Below, piece after piece: positions 32,453 through 42,062 of a DNA stretch of 64,000 bases. The stretch spans positions 62,001 to 126,000 of the forward strand of contig ONAG01000001.1 of NCBI GenBank assembly GCA_900315745.1. Reading direction: 5' to 3'. The notes under the pieces are model-generated. The model was given only the letters and a program-made list of their open reading frames with translations, ran no database searches and was not told the origin of the DNA. Origin of the DNA: an uncultured Prevotellaceae bacterium (GTDB lineage: Bacteria > Bacteroidota > Bacteroidia > Bacteroidales > Bacteroidaceae). The translations under genes were made by a program, and so were the position numbers. Each line of letters begins with the position of its first letter. Within the stretch, counting starts at the first letter, position 1.

Positions 32453-34933
32453 CTACTGTTTGGTGTATGGTGACTCGTCACCAAATAGGAATGAGGGTTG
32501 GTAGCCGCCAGCATCTACCACGATTTTTTCGAATACGATGGCTGGGTCTGACGGCTTGATGGTCAGTTGATGCACTTTCTCGGAGGATTTTATCGGCAAC
32601 TCCACTTTGCATTCTACTACTCGTCGTGCCACAGTGGGGTAGAAGATGGAATAGATGTTTTCCTTTGCTTCATTCAGACGATCGTTGAAATTGATGCTTT
32701 GGGCAGGACAGCCATCCAGTGAGACGGTGAACGTCATTCCTCCTTTGTTGAGATAATCGAGAGTTGATTTCACCACCACATGCACAGTTACTTTTTCTGG
32801 CATGGGTTTTTCTATTTCAAAACGATAATCCAAACCAGAACCATTGGTCGGCATGGTGTAAGGCATGAGGGTTATGCCGCTGAGCGTTCTGCCAAAGTAG
32901 GGTATTACTGTCCATTCTATGCCTTCCGGGGCTGTGGATGAATGAAAGTGTTCGGCTTCCATGGATACAAATCCGTTGGATGATTTGAATGTATATCCTC
33001 CAGGGGTACTTGACTCAACATTGCGAATGCGGGGTAGGCGGTCGCTGGGGAAATTGTCGTTCCATGATGTGTAGCCGATATGCTTTTGTGTCATCATGCC
33101 GTTCCATTTGCCACCTGCAATGTCGTGGTTGTAGCTGGCGCAAAGTATGGAGTCGCGTTTGAACGCCTCCTTCACTCGTTCTCCCCAATAGTTGGCTTGT
33201 GGGTCGTTGCGTGATGCCAACATGTGGTTCATGGCTTGTGCATAGTACATTTGGTGAATGTTGGACATGGCTTGCACGGGGAAGAGAACGATTTGCTGAT
33301 AGCTGTCTTTGTATTCTTCGGGTAGGGTGAGATATTGGCGTAGAGCCTCTGCTTCCAACCGCATGTAGTCGTCTGCCACTTGGCGCCATTCTCCTGTTTC
33401 CACATTGTATGTGGTGCGGTCAAGCATCTCTGCAGTGCTTCGCCCGTTCATCTTGTTGCACAGGTTGAGTATGCGAGCTGCCTCTGCTGCTTGGCTGTCA
33501 CCAAATTGTTGCTGGCAGAAACGGAGGGTGTGGTCTGTGATGGTCTTGGCTTCAAATTCGTGGGGGTGCCATGCCATGTCCATGAAGAGTGTGATGGGGT
33601 ATTCCATGGGCTTGAGGTCTCCTACGTTGAGTATCCACATGCGGTCGATGCCGTAGTCGTATGCCAGTGTGAGTTGCTCCCACATGTTTTGTGTTGGGGT
33701 GACGTTTAGCCATTTCGAGTTGCGAGGCGCTCCCACATAATCCACATGATAATAGAGCCCCCAACCGCCTGGATGGCTGCGCTCTTTGGCGTTGGGCACT
33801 CGGCGCACATTGCCCCAGTTGTCATCACAAAGCAGGATTAGGACATCGTCGGGCACGCGCATCCCTTTGTCGTAGTAGTCGAGCACTTCTTTATATAATG
33901 CCCATACTTGCGGGGTCTTGTTCGCAGGCTTGCCCGTAACGTCGCGAATAATCTTGCGCTGGTTTTCCACTATCTTCTGAAGCAATTTGGTGTCGGCTTC
34001 CTCACTCATAGCCTCGTCACCGTCGCCTCGCATGCCTATGGTCACTATGTCGTCGGTGCCTTTCATGCGTTCAATACCTTCGCGGAAGAATTTGTCGATT
34101 ACGGCTTGGTTGGTGGAGTAGTTCCATGCTCCATATTCATTGCGGTGGCGTGCCCATTCTTGGTGGTTGCGTGCCATTGGCTCATGGTGTGATGTGCCCA
34201 TGATTATGCCCATTTCGTCGGCTTTCTTTGAATTTTCGGGGTCGTCGGCATAGAATGCCCATCCCCACATCGCAGGCCAGAGGAAATTGCCTTTCAGACG
34301 TAGTATGAGTTCAAAAACACACTCGTAGAATCGATGGTCGCCGTAGTTGGTGCCAAAAGTGTTCTTCACCCATGAGGTAAGGCAAGGGGCTTCGTCGTTG
34401 AGGAAGAGTCCGCGATAACGCACAGCTGGCTCTCCATCAGTATAGCATCCAGCTTTTGCGTATATCTTGTCGTGATGCTCTATGGGTACGTCAGCCCAAT
34501 AGTACCATGGCGACACTCCTATCTGCTGCGACAGTTCATAAATGCCGAAGATGGTACCGCGCTTGTCGCTGCCTGCTATCACAAGTTGGTCGCCAATGGT
34601 CTTGATGAGATACTTCTCGCTCTTGCCTTTCAGCTCTGGCAACTCGCCTCCTTTCACCCATTTGTCTATTTGCTTGTTTTTGCCTACAGTGCCAATCAAT
34701 ATCTTAGGCGACTCTGTGGTGTAAGAAACTGTGCGGCCTGTCACCTTGTGAATGTCTTCTTGAAGGTTCTTTGCTGCTATTATCACTCCGGAGAACTCGT
34801 CAGTCTGGTATCCAATGCTGCTTTCGTGCAGTGGGATGGCTCCTGCTGTGGGTTCATACGTGATGAATGGCTCTGCAGCTGTTAAGGTCATTGAAATGAT
34901 GCAGGCCATGGTTGTTAAAATCGTTCGTGTCAT
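32453..34933 (-). CDS. Glycoside hydrolase family 115, xylan alpha-1,2-glucuronidase
   Basis: 826 residues. A signal peptide (ILTTMACIISMTLTAAEP) leads into a domain found in GH115 (FSGVIIAAKNLQEDIHKVTG, GTIFGIYELSQQIGVSPWYY). The GH115 core follows: VRYRGLFLNDEAPCLTSW, LKGNFLWPAMWGWAFYADDP, GTSHHEPMARNHQEW, LILLCDDNWGNVRRVP and YHVDYVGAPRNSKW. A C-terminal beta domain begins at about 680. GH115 enzymes remove (methyl-)glucuronic acid from xylan and related glycans, including internal residues, outside the cell or in the periplasm. It is a single gene with its own promoter. The xylBA operon in this window would use the released xylose. Confidence 0.93.
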   Translation of the reverse strand: MTRTILTTMACIISMTLTAAEPFITYEPTAGAIPLHESSIGYQTDEFSGVIIAAKNLQEDIHKVTGRTVSYTTESPKILIGTVGKNKQIDKWVKGGELPELKGKSEKYLIKTIGDQLVIAGSDKRGTIFGIYELSQQIGVSPWYYWADVPIEHHDKIYAKAGCYTDGEPAVRYRGLFLNDEAPCLTSWVKNTFGTNYGDHRFYECVFELILRLKGNFLWPAMWGWAFYADDPENSKKADEMGIIMGTSHHEPMARNHQEWARHRNEYGAWNYSTNQAVIDKFFREGIERMKGTDDIVTIGMRGDGDEAMSEEADTKLLQKIVENQRKIIRDVTGKPANKTPQVWALYKEVLDYYDKGMRVPDDVLILLCDDNWGNVRRVPNAKERSHPGGWGLYYHVDYVGAPRNSKWLNVTPTQNMWEQLTLAYDYGIDRMWILNVGDLKPMEYPITLFMDMAWHPHEFEAKTITDHTLRFCQQQFGDSQAAEAARILNLCNKMNGRSTAEMLDRTTYNVETGEWRQVADDYMRLEAEALRQYLTLPEEYKDSYQQIVLFPVQAMSNIHQMYYAQAMNHMLASRNDPQANYWGERVKEAFKRDSILCASYNHDIAGGKWNGMMTQKHIGYTSWNDNFPSDRLPRIRNVESSTPGGYTFKSSNGFVSMEAEHFHSSTAPEGIEWTVIPYFGRTLSGITLMPYTMPTNGSGLDYRFEIEKPMPEKVTVHVVVKSTLDYLNKGGMTFTVSLDGCPAQSINFNDRLNEAKENIYSIFYPTVARRVVECKVELPIKSSEKVHQLTIKPSDPAIVFEKIVVDAGGYQPSFLFGDESPYTKQ

Positions 34934-34990
34934 GCTGGTTGTTTCTTTGTGTTTTGATGGTGCAATTATTATCTTGTTTTCAAATTTTTA

Positions 34991-34998
34991 CAAAATTA
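34991..34998 (-). promoter_or_regulatory. -7 box of the GH115 gene
   Basis: Minus strand TAATTTTG, 57 bases before the ATG at 34933. Confidence 0.5.
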
Positions 34999-35063
34999 AT
35001 GAAAAATTGATTTGGAAGGGTAAAAAAGCGAACTTTTTTCTTGGAGATATCAAATGAAAACCC

Positions 35064-35071
35064 TATTTTTG
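35064..35071 (+). promoter_or_regulatory. -7 box of the EamA transporter gene
   Basis: TATTTTTG followed by C, 32 bases before the ATG at 35104. Confidence 0.55.
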
Positions 35072-35103
35072 CATAAAAATGTAGTTTTTATTTATTTTGT
35101 ACT

Positions 35104-36012
35104 ATGATGACACTCACTATGCGCAATAGTGGCAGGATTATAATGTATCATGTTTTGGCAGTACTGGTGGTTGCCATATGGGGTAGTACCTTGGTGAGCA
35201 CCAAGTTGTTGATGCAGCATGGTATGAGGGCTGACGAGGTGTTTGTTGCAAGGTTTGCCATTGCATATCTCGCCATATTGCCGTTTTCACCGAAAAAGCT
35301 ATTTGCTGACAAATGGCGTGACGAAATGCTCCTTGTGTTGTTGGGCATAACGGGTGGTTCGCTATATTTCATCACGGAAAATATGGCAGTCGGCATCACT
35401 TATGTGAATAATGTGAGTTTCATTGTCAGTACATCCCCTCTCATAACGATGGTATTCATTCTCTTGACTTACAAGGGATTGAAAGTGAAGAAGGAACTGA
35501 TTGTTGGCAGTGTGCTGGCATTGGTAGGCATTGCTATTGTCATTTTCAACGGACAGGTGATGCTAAAGCTCAATCCTCTTGGCGACTTGTTGGCGGCAGC
35601 GGCAGCTCTTTGTTGGGGCTTGTATAGTTATCTCATCAAGGTGCTTGGCGACCGCTACGACATGGTGTTCATCACTCGCAAGGTGTTTTTCTATGGTGTA
35701 ATATCAGCATTTCCCATTTTCTTGTTTCATCCATGGCATTACGATTTGTCGGGCCTGATGCAGTGGCAGGTGATGCTAAACTTGCTCTTCCTCGGACTGA
35801 TTGCCTCCTTTGCATGTTTTGTTCTATGGAATTTGGCAATAGCAAAGTTGGGTGCTGTCACCATTTCCAATTATGCTTATCTCATACCTGTGGCTACAGT
35901 CTTTTTCAGTGCCCTTTTGTTGGATGAGCCTATGACTACCATGGCTTACATAGGGAGCTTGATGATTCTCATTGGAGTGTATTTCGCCAACAAGGGCTGT
36001 GCTGATGATTGA
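35104..36012 (+). CDS. EamA/DMT-superfamily transporter
   Basis: 302 residues with ten hydrophobic segments in two EamA halves; typical marks are VLVVAIWGSTLVSTKLLM near the start, GDLLAAAAALCWGLYSYLIK in the middle and YLIPVATVFFSALLLDEPMT near the end. Members export amino acids, nucleotides or other small metabolites; substrate unknown. Starts at 35104, 35107 or 35119 are possible. Monocistronic, convergent with the acyl-CoA synthetases. Confidence 0.88.
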   Translation: MMTLTMRNSGRIIMYHVLAVLVVAIWGSTLVSTKLLMQHGMRADEVFVARFAIAYLAILPFSPKKLFADKWRDEMLLVLLGITGGSLYFITENMAVGITYVNNVSFIVSTSPLITMVFILLTYKGLKVKKELIVGSVLALVGIAIVIFNGQVMLKLNPLGDLLAAAAALCWGLYSYLIKVLGDRYDMVFITRKVFFYGVISAFPIFLFHPWHYDLSGLMQWQVMLNLLFLGLIASFACFVLWNLAIAKLGAVTISNYAYLIPVATVFFSALLLDEPMTTMAYIGSLMILIGVYFANKGCADD

Positions 36013-36017
36013 CAAAA

Positions 36018-36047
36018 ACAGCACCATCCTGTACAAGGTGGTGCTGT
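36018..36047. terminator. Bidirectional terminator after the EamA gene
   Basis: Stem ACAGCACCA / TGGTGCTGT (36018-36026 with 36039-36047), loop 12 bases, A-rich before and T-containing after, between convergent genes. Confidence 0.7.
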
Positions 36048-36077
36048 CTATATTGATGCAATAGCAATAATGCTTGA

Positions 36078-37745
36078 TTATTGGTTTATATACAAAAAGC
36101 GTTTGATGCTCTTCTTGGGCGTTTTCTCAAATTCTTCGTTGTGAATCCTGATGGAGGATATCTTGCTGTATGCTGGCAAGGTGTTGTTCAGATCCTTGCG
36201 GTTTTGCTCCATGATATTTTCCAAGTCTGTATTTGTGAATCCCATGGCTTGCGCCTCGTCCAAGTCGGGATGTACAAGTCCCACCAGTTTGTCGTCTTCC
36301 TGAATGACGATGCTCTCATTCACCATTGCCATGGAGTTGAGCTTGTCTTCAATCTCTTCAGGATAAATGTTCTGACCGTTGGCACTCAGAAGCATGTATT
36401 TGCTCCTGCCCTTGATGAATACGTTGCCATCCTCGTCCATTACACCCAAGTCGCCTGTGTGATACCAGCCGTCCTTGTCTATCGTCTCGCGGGTGGCTTC
36501 CTCATTCTTGTAGTAACCGAGCATCACGTTCATTCCGCGCACAAGTATCTCGCCTGGTATGTTTTGTGGATCGCGGCTGTCAATGCGCAACTCGTTGTGT
36601 ATGGCAACCTTGCCACAACTGCCAGGCACAAAGTCCTTGTGGTCGGCATAGCATATGATGGGGGCGCACTCTGTTGAACCATATCCCACAGTGTATGGAA
36701 ATTCTATGCGGTGAAGGAATGACTCCACTTCTTGATTGAATGCTGCTCCACCGATAATCACCTCGAAGAAGTTGCCGCCAAATGCTTGAATCACTTGGTC
36801 CCGGATGGTCTGTCTCACCTTCTTGTTTATGACAGGCATGTTGAGGAGGAGCCTCATGCGGTTGTTCTGGATCTTTGGGAATACTTTCTTCTTGATGATC
36901 TTCTCTATGACCAGGGGCACGGCAATGACTATCTTTGGGTGGATGTCGCTGAATGCTTTCGCTATGATGGCTGGTGATGGCACACGTGTAAGGTAGAATA
37001 CGTGGCAGCCACGAAGGAATTCGAAGATGAACTCGAAAGCCATGCCATACATGTGGGCCATGGGGAGAATGCTGAGCACGTTGTCACCTCTCTTTACGTT
37101 GTTGCCCATGGCTTGACAAGCAAAGTCGAAGTTGCTCCATAGTGCACGATATGGAATCATCACGCCTTTGGAGAATCCTGTGGTGCCGCTGGTGTAATTG
37201 ATCATGGCAAGCTCTTCAGGACTTGACTCCTTGTAATATACCACATGCTCTTGGCGGAAATATTTGGGATATTTCTTTCCAAACATTTCATTGAGGTGTT
37301 CACGAGCAAATGTCAGTTTGTCGGAGCGGGAGAATAGCAATGAGTAGTCTGGAATGTAGATGATGCCTTCGATGGCTGGCATCTTTGTCGGATCCACTTG
37401 TGTGGAAACCACATCACCTGCAAAGAGCAGCTTCGCCTCACTGTGGTTCACGATGTTGTGTATCTGGTCCGCTGTGAATTCGTGGAGTATCGGAACAGCG
37501 ATGGCTCCATAAGTCAGCGTGGCAAGGAAGGCTGAAGCCCAGCCTGCACTGTTGCGGCCGCAGAGAGCTATCTTGTCGCCTTTTTTCACACCACTGCTTT
37601 CAAACATGATGTGCAGCTTCTCTATCTTGCGGGCTACATCGTGGTATTGCAATGTGATGCCTTTGTAGTCTGTCAGTGCATCGGCATTCCAATTCTCTTT
37701 GATGCTTTTTTCTATTAGAGTGTTGAAATTCTGTGTTGATTCCAT
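36078..37745 (-). CDS. AMP-forming long-chain acyl-CoA synthetase, copy 2
   Basis: 555 residues of the ANL superfamily. The phosphate loop MINYTSGTTGFSKGVMIPY (P-loop-like TSGTTG), the core VGYGSTECAPII, the hinge-side DGWYHTGDLGVMDEDGN and the YPEEIEDKLN segment are all present; the C-terminal lysine lies in KTPKKSIKRF. It activates a carboxylic acid, probably a long or medium fatty acid, to its CoA thioester through an adenylate. It follows a closely similar gene after 13 bases, and the N-termini match almost position for position, so the pair arose by tandem duplication. The exact chain length used is unknown. Confidence 0.92.
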   Translation of the reverse strand: MESTQNFNTLIEKSIKENWNADALTDYKGITLQYHDVARKIEKLHIMFESSGVKKGDKIALCGRNSAGWASAFLATLTYGAIAVPILHEFTADQIHNIVNHSEAKLLFAGDVVSTQVDPTKMPAIEGIIYIPDYSLLFSRSDKLTFAREHLNEMFGKKYPKYFRQEHVVYYKESSPEELAMINYTSGTTGFSKGVMIPYRALWSNFDFACQAMGNNVKRGDNVLSILPMAHMYGMAFEFIFEFLRGCHVFYLTRVPSPAIIAKAFSDIHPKIVIAVPLVIEKIIKKKVFPKIQNNRMRLLLNMPVINKKVRQTIRDQVIQAFGGNFFEVIIGGAAFNQEVESFLHRIEFPYTVGYGSTECAPIICYADHKDFVPGSCGKVAIHNELRIDSRDPQNIPGEILVRGMNVMLGYYKNEEATRETIDKDGWYHTGDLGVMDEDGNVFIKGRSKYMLLSANGQNIYPEEIEDKLNSMAMVNESIVIQEDDKLVGLVHPDLDEAQAMGFTNTDLENIMEQNRKDLNNTLPAYSKISSIRIHNEEFEKTPKKSIKRFLYINQ

Positions 37746-37758
37746 AACGTTTCTTTTT

Positions 37759-39423
37759 TCAGACGTCTTGGTATAGGTATCGTTTTATGCTCTTTTTGGG
37801 GGTCTTGGCAAATTCCTCCTTTTGAATGACTATGGAGGATATCTTGCTATAGACAGGGAGTTGGTTGTTTAGCTCTTGGCGGTTCTGCTCCATTACGTTG
37901 GCTATGTCTTCCTCGGTGAAGCCCATGTTCTGTGCCTCTTCGCGGTCGGGATAAACAAGGGCTATGAATTTCTCGCCTTTTTGGAGAACAAGACTTTCGC
38001 TCACTATTGCCAATGAGTTCAGCTTGTCTTCTATCTCTTCTGGGTACACGTTTTGGCCGTTGGCACTCAGAAGCATGTTCTTCTTCCTGCCTCGTATGAA
38101 GATGTTCCCCTCGGCATCCATGGTGCCTAAATCTCCTGTGTGGTACCAGCCGTCGGCATCGATGGCTTCGCGTGTTGCCTCTTCGTTCTTGAAGTAGCCT
38201 AACATCAGGTTTCTGCCACGAGTCACTATCTCACCTTCTACGTGAAGTGGGTCGCGACTAAGTATTCTAACTTCCATACCTTCTACTGGACGACCACAAC
38301 TGCCGGGTGCGAAGTCGTGCCAGTCGCGATATGATATCAGTGGAGCACATTCAGTCGTGCCATAGCCTACGGTATATGGAAATTCGATGCTTTTCAGAAA
38401 CGTCTCCACCTCCTGGTTGAGGGCTGCACCGCCAATGATAATTTCGTATGCTTTGCCACCAAATGCAGCATATACTTGCTCGCATATCTTTTGCTTCACC
38501 TTCTTGCTTATCACAGGCATGTTGAGAAGAAGGCGCATCAAGTTGTTCTGAATCTTCGGGAATACGTTCTTGCGGATGATTTTCTCGATAATCAATGGAA
38601 CGGCAATCACCACCGATGGCTTGATGTCGGAAAATGCTTGTGCTATGATGGCAGGTGATGGTAGGCGGGTGAGGAAGAAAATGTGGCACCCATGAATGAA
38701 AGGATAAAGAAACTCTATGGCAAGGCCATACATGTGTGCCATGGGTAGGATGCTCAGCGTGTTGCAATTGTTGGTCATGTGTGAACCTATGTATTTCAGG
38801 CAGAATTCCACATTGCCGTTAAGTGCTCTGTAGGGCAGCATCACGCCCTTTGAAAATCCTGTTGTGCCGCTGGTATAGTTGAGGAGGGCAAGTTCTTCTT
38901 CGTCATTCTCGTAGAAGTGCACATGCTCCTTGCTGAATGTCTTTGGGTATTTCTTTCCGAAAAGTTCATTGAGATGTTCGCGGGCATAGACCAAATCCTC
39001 AGAGCGGGAATGAAAGACCGACAGGTCGGGCAAATATATTATGCCTTCCAATGCTGGCATGAGTTCCGGGTTTATTACCTTGGCTACATAGTCGCCTACG
39101 AATAGAAGTCGTGACTCGCTGTGGTTTACAATGTTGTGAATCTGGTCGGCATTGAATTCGTGGAGTATGGGAACTACCACTGCACCGTATGAGATTACCG
39201 CGAGGAAAGCTACACCCCAATGCGCACTATTGCGACCGCATACGGCAATCTTGTCACCTTTGCGAACGCCTATTTGCTCCATGACGATGTGTAACTTTTC
39301 AATCTTTCGAGCCACATCCTTGTATTGCAAAGTTGCACCTTTGTAGTCGGTCAGTGCATCATGATCCCAATTGGATACTATGCTTTTTTCTATGGCTTGA
39401 TTGAAACTGTTTTTCAATTCCAT
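37759..39423 (-). CDS. AMP-forming long-chain acyl-CoA synthetase, copy 1
   Basis: 554 residues, parallel to the downstream copy through its full length: LLNYTSGTTGFSKGVMLPY, VGYGTTECAPLISY, DGWYHTGDLGTMDAEGN, LLSANGQNVYPEEIEDKLN and C-terminal KTPKKSIKRYLYQ. Start at the ATG at 39423 (MELKNSFNQA); the frame extends upstream only through the promoter. The start region carries a repeated TTGCACA/TGTGCAA motif overlapping the -7 box, suggesting regulation of both copies, perhaps by a fatty-acid-responsive factor. Confidence 0.92.
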   Translation of the reverse strand: MELKNSFNQAIEKSIVSNWDHDALTDYKGATLQYKDVARKIEKLHIVMEQIGVRKGDKIAVCGRNSAHWGVAFLAVISYGAVVVPILHEFNADQIHNIVNHSESRLLFVGDYVAKVINPELMPALEGIIYLPDLSVFHSRSEDLVYAREHLNELFGKKYPKTFSKEHVHFYENDEEELALLNYTSGTTGFSKGVMLPYRALNGNVEFCLKYIGSHMTNNCNTLSILPMAHMYGLAIEFLYPFIHGCHIFFLTRLPSPAIIAQAFSDIKPSVVIAVPLIIEKIIRKNVFPKIQNNLMRLLLNMPVISKKVKQKICEQVYAAFGGKAYEIIIGGAALNQEVETFLKSIEFPYTVGYGTTECAPLISYRDWHDFAPGSCGRPVEGMEVRILSRDPLHVEGEIVTRGRNLMLGYFKNEEATREAIDADGWYHTGDLGTMDAEGNIFIRGRKKNMLLSANGQNVYPEEIEDKLNSLAIVSESLVLQKGEKFIALVYPDREEAQNMGFTEEDIANVMEQNRQELNNQLPVYSKISSIVIQKEEFAKTPKKSIKRYLYQDV

Positions 39424-39490
39424 TGCACAAATTTTCAAATAATGTGCAAAGGTAATATCTATTCTGCACATTTCAAAAAAAAATGTGCAA
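39423..39490. promoter_or_regulatory. Array of four TTGCACA/TGTGCAA motifs over the acyl-CoA synthetase promoter
   Basis: TTGCACA at 39423-39429, TGTGCAA at 39443-39449, TGCACA at 39465-39470 and TGTGCAA at 39484-39490. Neighbouring copies are inverted and about 20 bases apart, i.e. two helical turns. The -7 box (minus strand TACCTTTG, 39447-39454) lies among them. Two further TTGCAA stand at 39505 and 39516. The pattern suggests cooperative binding of a dimeric regulator. Confidence 0.5.
39447..39454 (-). promoter_or_regulatory. -7 box of the acyl-CoA synthetase operon
   Basis: Minus strand TACCTTTG followed by C, 23 bases before the ATG at 39423. Confidence 0.6.
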
Positions 39491-39574
39491 TTTTTGTGGC
39501 TTACTTGCAATTATGTTGCAAATAGACTACAAAAAAGGAAAAATAAGATATGAACCATTTGTTGTGGATGGTCG

Positions 39575-40822
39575 TCATTCGTACTTGATTGACTTTGCGG
39601 GCTGAATGTGGGAGATGAGATAACTTGGAGCGATGAGAACAAGAACGCTCACCACCAATGTGGCTACATTCAAAATGATGATAAGGGGGATGTTCAGTTC
39701 AATTGGCACCACATCCACATAATAGGTTTCGGGGTCGAGCTTCACTAATCCCATGTAGCGCTGAAGGATGCAAAGCCCTATTCCTATGATGTTGCCGATG
39801 AGCATGCCTTTTCCTATGATAAATACGGCAAACCACAGGAATGTGTGTCGGATGGTCTTGTTGCGTGCACCCAAAGCCTTGAGGGTGCCTATCATGCTGG
39901 TGCGTTCGATGATGATGATGAGAAGTCCCGAAATCATGGTGAATCCTGCCACTGCAACCATCAGTCCGAGGATAATCCATACATCGATGTCCAGAAGGTC
40001 GAGCCATGCAAAGATGTTGGGGTAGAGGTGAAGGATGTCCATGGATGTATAGACTGCGCCATATTTGTCCTCTGTGCGATCTACAATGTTGCTGGCATGG
40101 AAATCCACAGCATCAAGGTCGTTGAAGTCTTTTATTGTCAGTTCTGCACCACTGGCTTGGTCGCTTTCCCAACCATTGAGCTTCACTATGGTATAGAGGT
40201 CGGCGAAGCAGAGACTCTCGTCGAAGTGCTTCAGATTTGTGCGGTAAATGCCACTGATGGTAAATCTGCGTGTGCGCACTTCGCCGTCGCCCATGAAATA
40301 TGTGAATATGCGCGTGCCGCACTTCACTTGCAGCTTGTCGGCAATTATTTGGGAAATGAGAATGTTGTTGGTGCTGGTGCTGTCGCTGAAGGTGGGCATG
40401 GTGCCTTCCACAATGTTGCTCGCTATGAAGGTGGAGTCAAATTCCGGACCCACACCTTTGAATGTCACGCCGAGAAAGTCGTTGTCGGTCTTTAGTATGC
40501 CTTGCTTTATCGCATATCGCTGCACATGCTTCACACCTGGTATCTGGCGCAAGGTCTCCATGGTGCTGTCATCCATACATACCGGATTGGGTGCTTCGTT
40601 GAGAAGGGCTTGGTAGTCTGCCACGGTGATGTGGCTGCCGAAACCTATCACCTTGTCACGTATGGTGTGCTTGAACCCGAGAACGACACATACCGACACT
40701 ATCATTACTGCCAAGCCGATGGCAACTCCCGCGATGGAGATGCGTATGGCTGGACGACTGACTTTTTTCGTGTCTGTGTCGTCGCTATGGAGGCGTCGGG
40801 CTAAAAACAGGGGCAGGTTCAT
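39575..40822 (-). CDS. LolC/LolE-like ABC transporter permease (FtsX family)
   Basis: 415 residues. One N-terminal membrane segment (AIRISIAGVAIGLAVMIVSVC) is followed by a MacB-type periplasmic domain (~60-270) and three C-terminal segments (VWIILGLMVAVAGFTMISGL, FLWFAVFIIGKGMLIGNIIG and LIIILNVATLVVSVLVLIAP). ERTSMIGTLKALGARNKTIR is the FtsX coupling helix, and the C-terminus HIQPAKSIKYE is typical of LolE-like proteins of Bacteroidetes. Such permeases release lipoproteins from the inner membrane with the ATPase LolD, which is not encoded here. It follows the aminotransferase gene by four bases. Confidence 0.88.
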   Translation of the reverse strand: MNLPLFLARRLHSDDTDTKKVSRPAIRISIAGVAIGLAVMIVSVCVVLGFKHTIRDKVIGFGSHITVADYQALLNEAPNPVCMDDSTMETLRQIPGVKHVQRYAIKQGILKTDNDFLGVTFKGVGPEFDSTFIASNIVEGTMPTFSDSTSTNNILISQIIADKLQVKCGTRIFTYFMGDGEVRTRRFTISGIYRTNLKHFDESLCFADLYTIVKLNGWESDQASGAELTIKDFNDLDAVDFHASNIVDRTEDKYGAVYTSMDILHLYPNIFAWLDLLDIDVWIILGLMVAVAGFTMISGLLIIIIERTSMIGTLKALGARNKTIRHTFLWFAVFIIGKGMLIGNIIGIGLCILQRYMGLVKLDPETYYVDVVPIELNIPLIIILNVATLVVSVLVLIAPSYLISHIQPAKSIKYE

Positions 40823-40826
40823 GGGC

Positions 40827-42032
40827 TCACTCGTCGTACACGTGGCCGGGGTAGGATTCCAATGCTTTGCGAAGCACCAATAAAGCTCGTGTGAGGTCTT
40901 CCTTTTTCAGAACGTATGCTATTCTAACTTGATTGATGCCGGCGCCAGGGGTGGTGTAGAATCCGGCTGCTGGAGCCATCATCACAGTCTCACCTTCGTA
41001 ATTGAACTTCTCCAGGCACCAGCGGCAGAACTTCTCTGCATCGTCAACGGGAAGCTTTGCCACAGTGTAAAAAGCTCCCATTGGGATGGGGGAGTAAACC
41101 CCGGGGATGCGGTTCAGACCATCAATGAGGCATTTGCGTCGTTCCACATATTCGTCATATACCTCACGATAATACTCCTCTGTAGCTTCGAGCGATGCCT
41201 CCGCCACTATTTGTCCTATGAGTGGGGGGGAAAGACGTGCCTGACAGAATTTCATCACAGCTGCACGCACTCGTTCGTTCTTGGTTATTAGGGCTCCTAT
41301 GCGTATGCCGCATTCTGAGTAACGTTTCGACACGGAGTCGATGAGTATCACATTTTGCTCTATGCCCTCCAAATGGCAGGCACTGATATATGGTGAACCT
41401 GTGTAGATGTATTCCCGATACACTTCATCAGAGAAAAGATAGAGGTCGTATTTTTTCACCATGTCGCGTATCTGGTTCATCTCTCTGCGTGTGTAGAGAT
41501 AGCCTGTGGGGTTGTTGGGGTTGCAAATCATGATGGCGCGGGTGCGGTCGTTGATGAGCTCCTCAAATTTTTCCACTTTTGGAAGTGAGAACCCTTCCTC
41601 TATGGTGGTGGCTATTGTCCGTATTTTTGCTCCTGCGGAGATGGCAAATGCCATGTAGTTGGCATAGGCGGGTTCGGGAACAATGATTTCATCGCCTGGA
41701 TTGAGGCAGGAGAGGAAGGCGAAAAGCACAGCCTCACTGCCACCGGAAGTTATTATGATGTCCTCGGCGCTAACATTGATGTTGTATTTGGCATAATACC
41801 CCACAAGTTTCTCGCGATAGCTTAGATAACCTTGTGATGGAGAGTATTCCAGAATTTCACGGTCGATGGTTTTCAATGCCGCGAGGCCCTCTCGGGGTGT
41901 TGGAAGGTCGGGCTGACCGATATTGAGATGATAGACTTTGGTGCCTCTCTTTTTCGCAGCGGCTGCCAATGGAGCCAATTTGCGAATAGGAGATTCGGGC
42001 ATCTCCATTCCTCTTATCGATATTTCTGGCAT
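40827..42032 (-). CDS. PLP-dependent aminotransferase, AspC/class I-II family
   Basis: 401 residues, fold type I. GQPDLPTP near the start, SGGSEAVLFAF, CNPNNPTGYLY, the PLP lysine in LIDSVSKRYSECG and RIGALI identify the family. It probably transaminates aspartate or an aromatic/branched amino acid; substrate cannot be fixed from sequence. It starts at 42032, about 30 bases behind a -7 box that is embedded in the first copy of an intergenic repeat, and is followed directly by a LolE-like permease gene. Confidence 0.88.
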   Translation of the reverse strand: MPEISIRGMEMPESPIRKLAPLAAAAKKRGTKVYHLNIGQPDLPTPREGLAALKTIDREILEYSPSQGYLSYREKLVGYYAKYNINVSAEDIIITSGGSEAVLFAFLSCLNPGDEIIVPEPAYANYMAFAISAGAKIRTIATTIEEGFSLPKVEKFEELINDRTRAIMICNPNNPTGYLYTRREMNQIRDMVKKYDLYLFSDEVYREYIYTGSPYISACHLEGIEQNVILIDSVSKRYSECGIRIGALITKNERVRAAVMKFCQARLSPPLIGQIVAEASLEATEEYYREVYDEYVERRKCLIDGLNRIPGVYSPIPMGAFYTVAKLPVDDAEKFCRWCLEKFNYEGETVMMAPAAGFYTTPGAGINQVRIAYVLKKEDLTRALLVLRKALESYPGHVYDE

Positions 42033-42062
42033 TTCAAATAATGTTTCTGTTCAAATAATTTG

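Noticed and set aside
39845-40495. 216-codon plus-strand frame opposite the LolE-like permease
   Set aside because: No start context; the minus-strand permease has clear membrane segments and family motifs.
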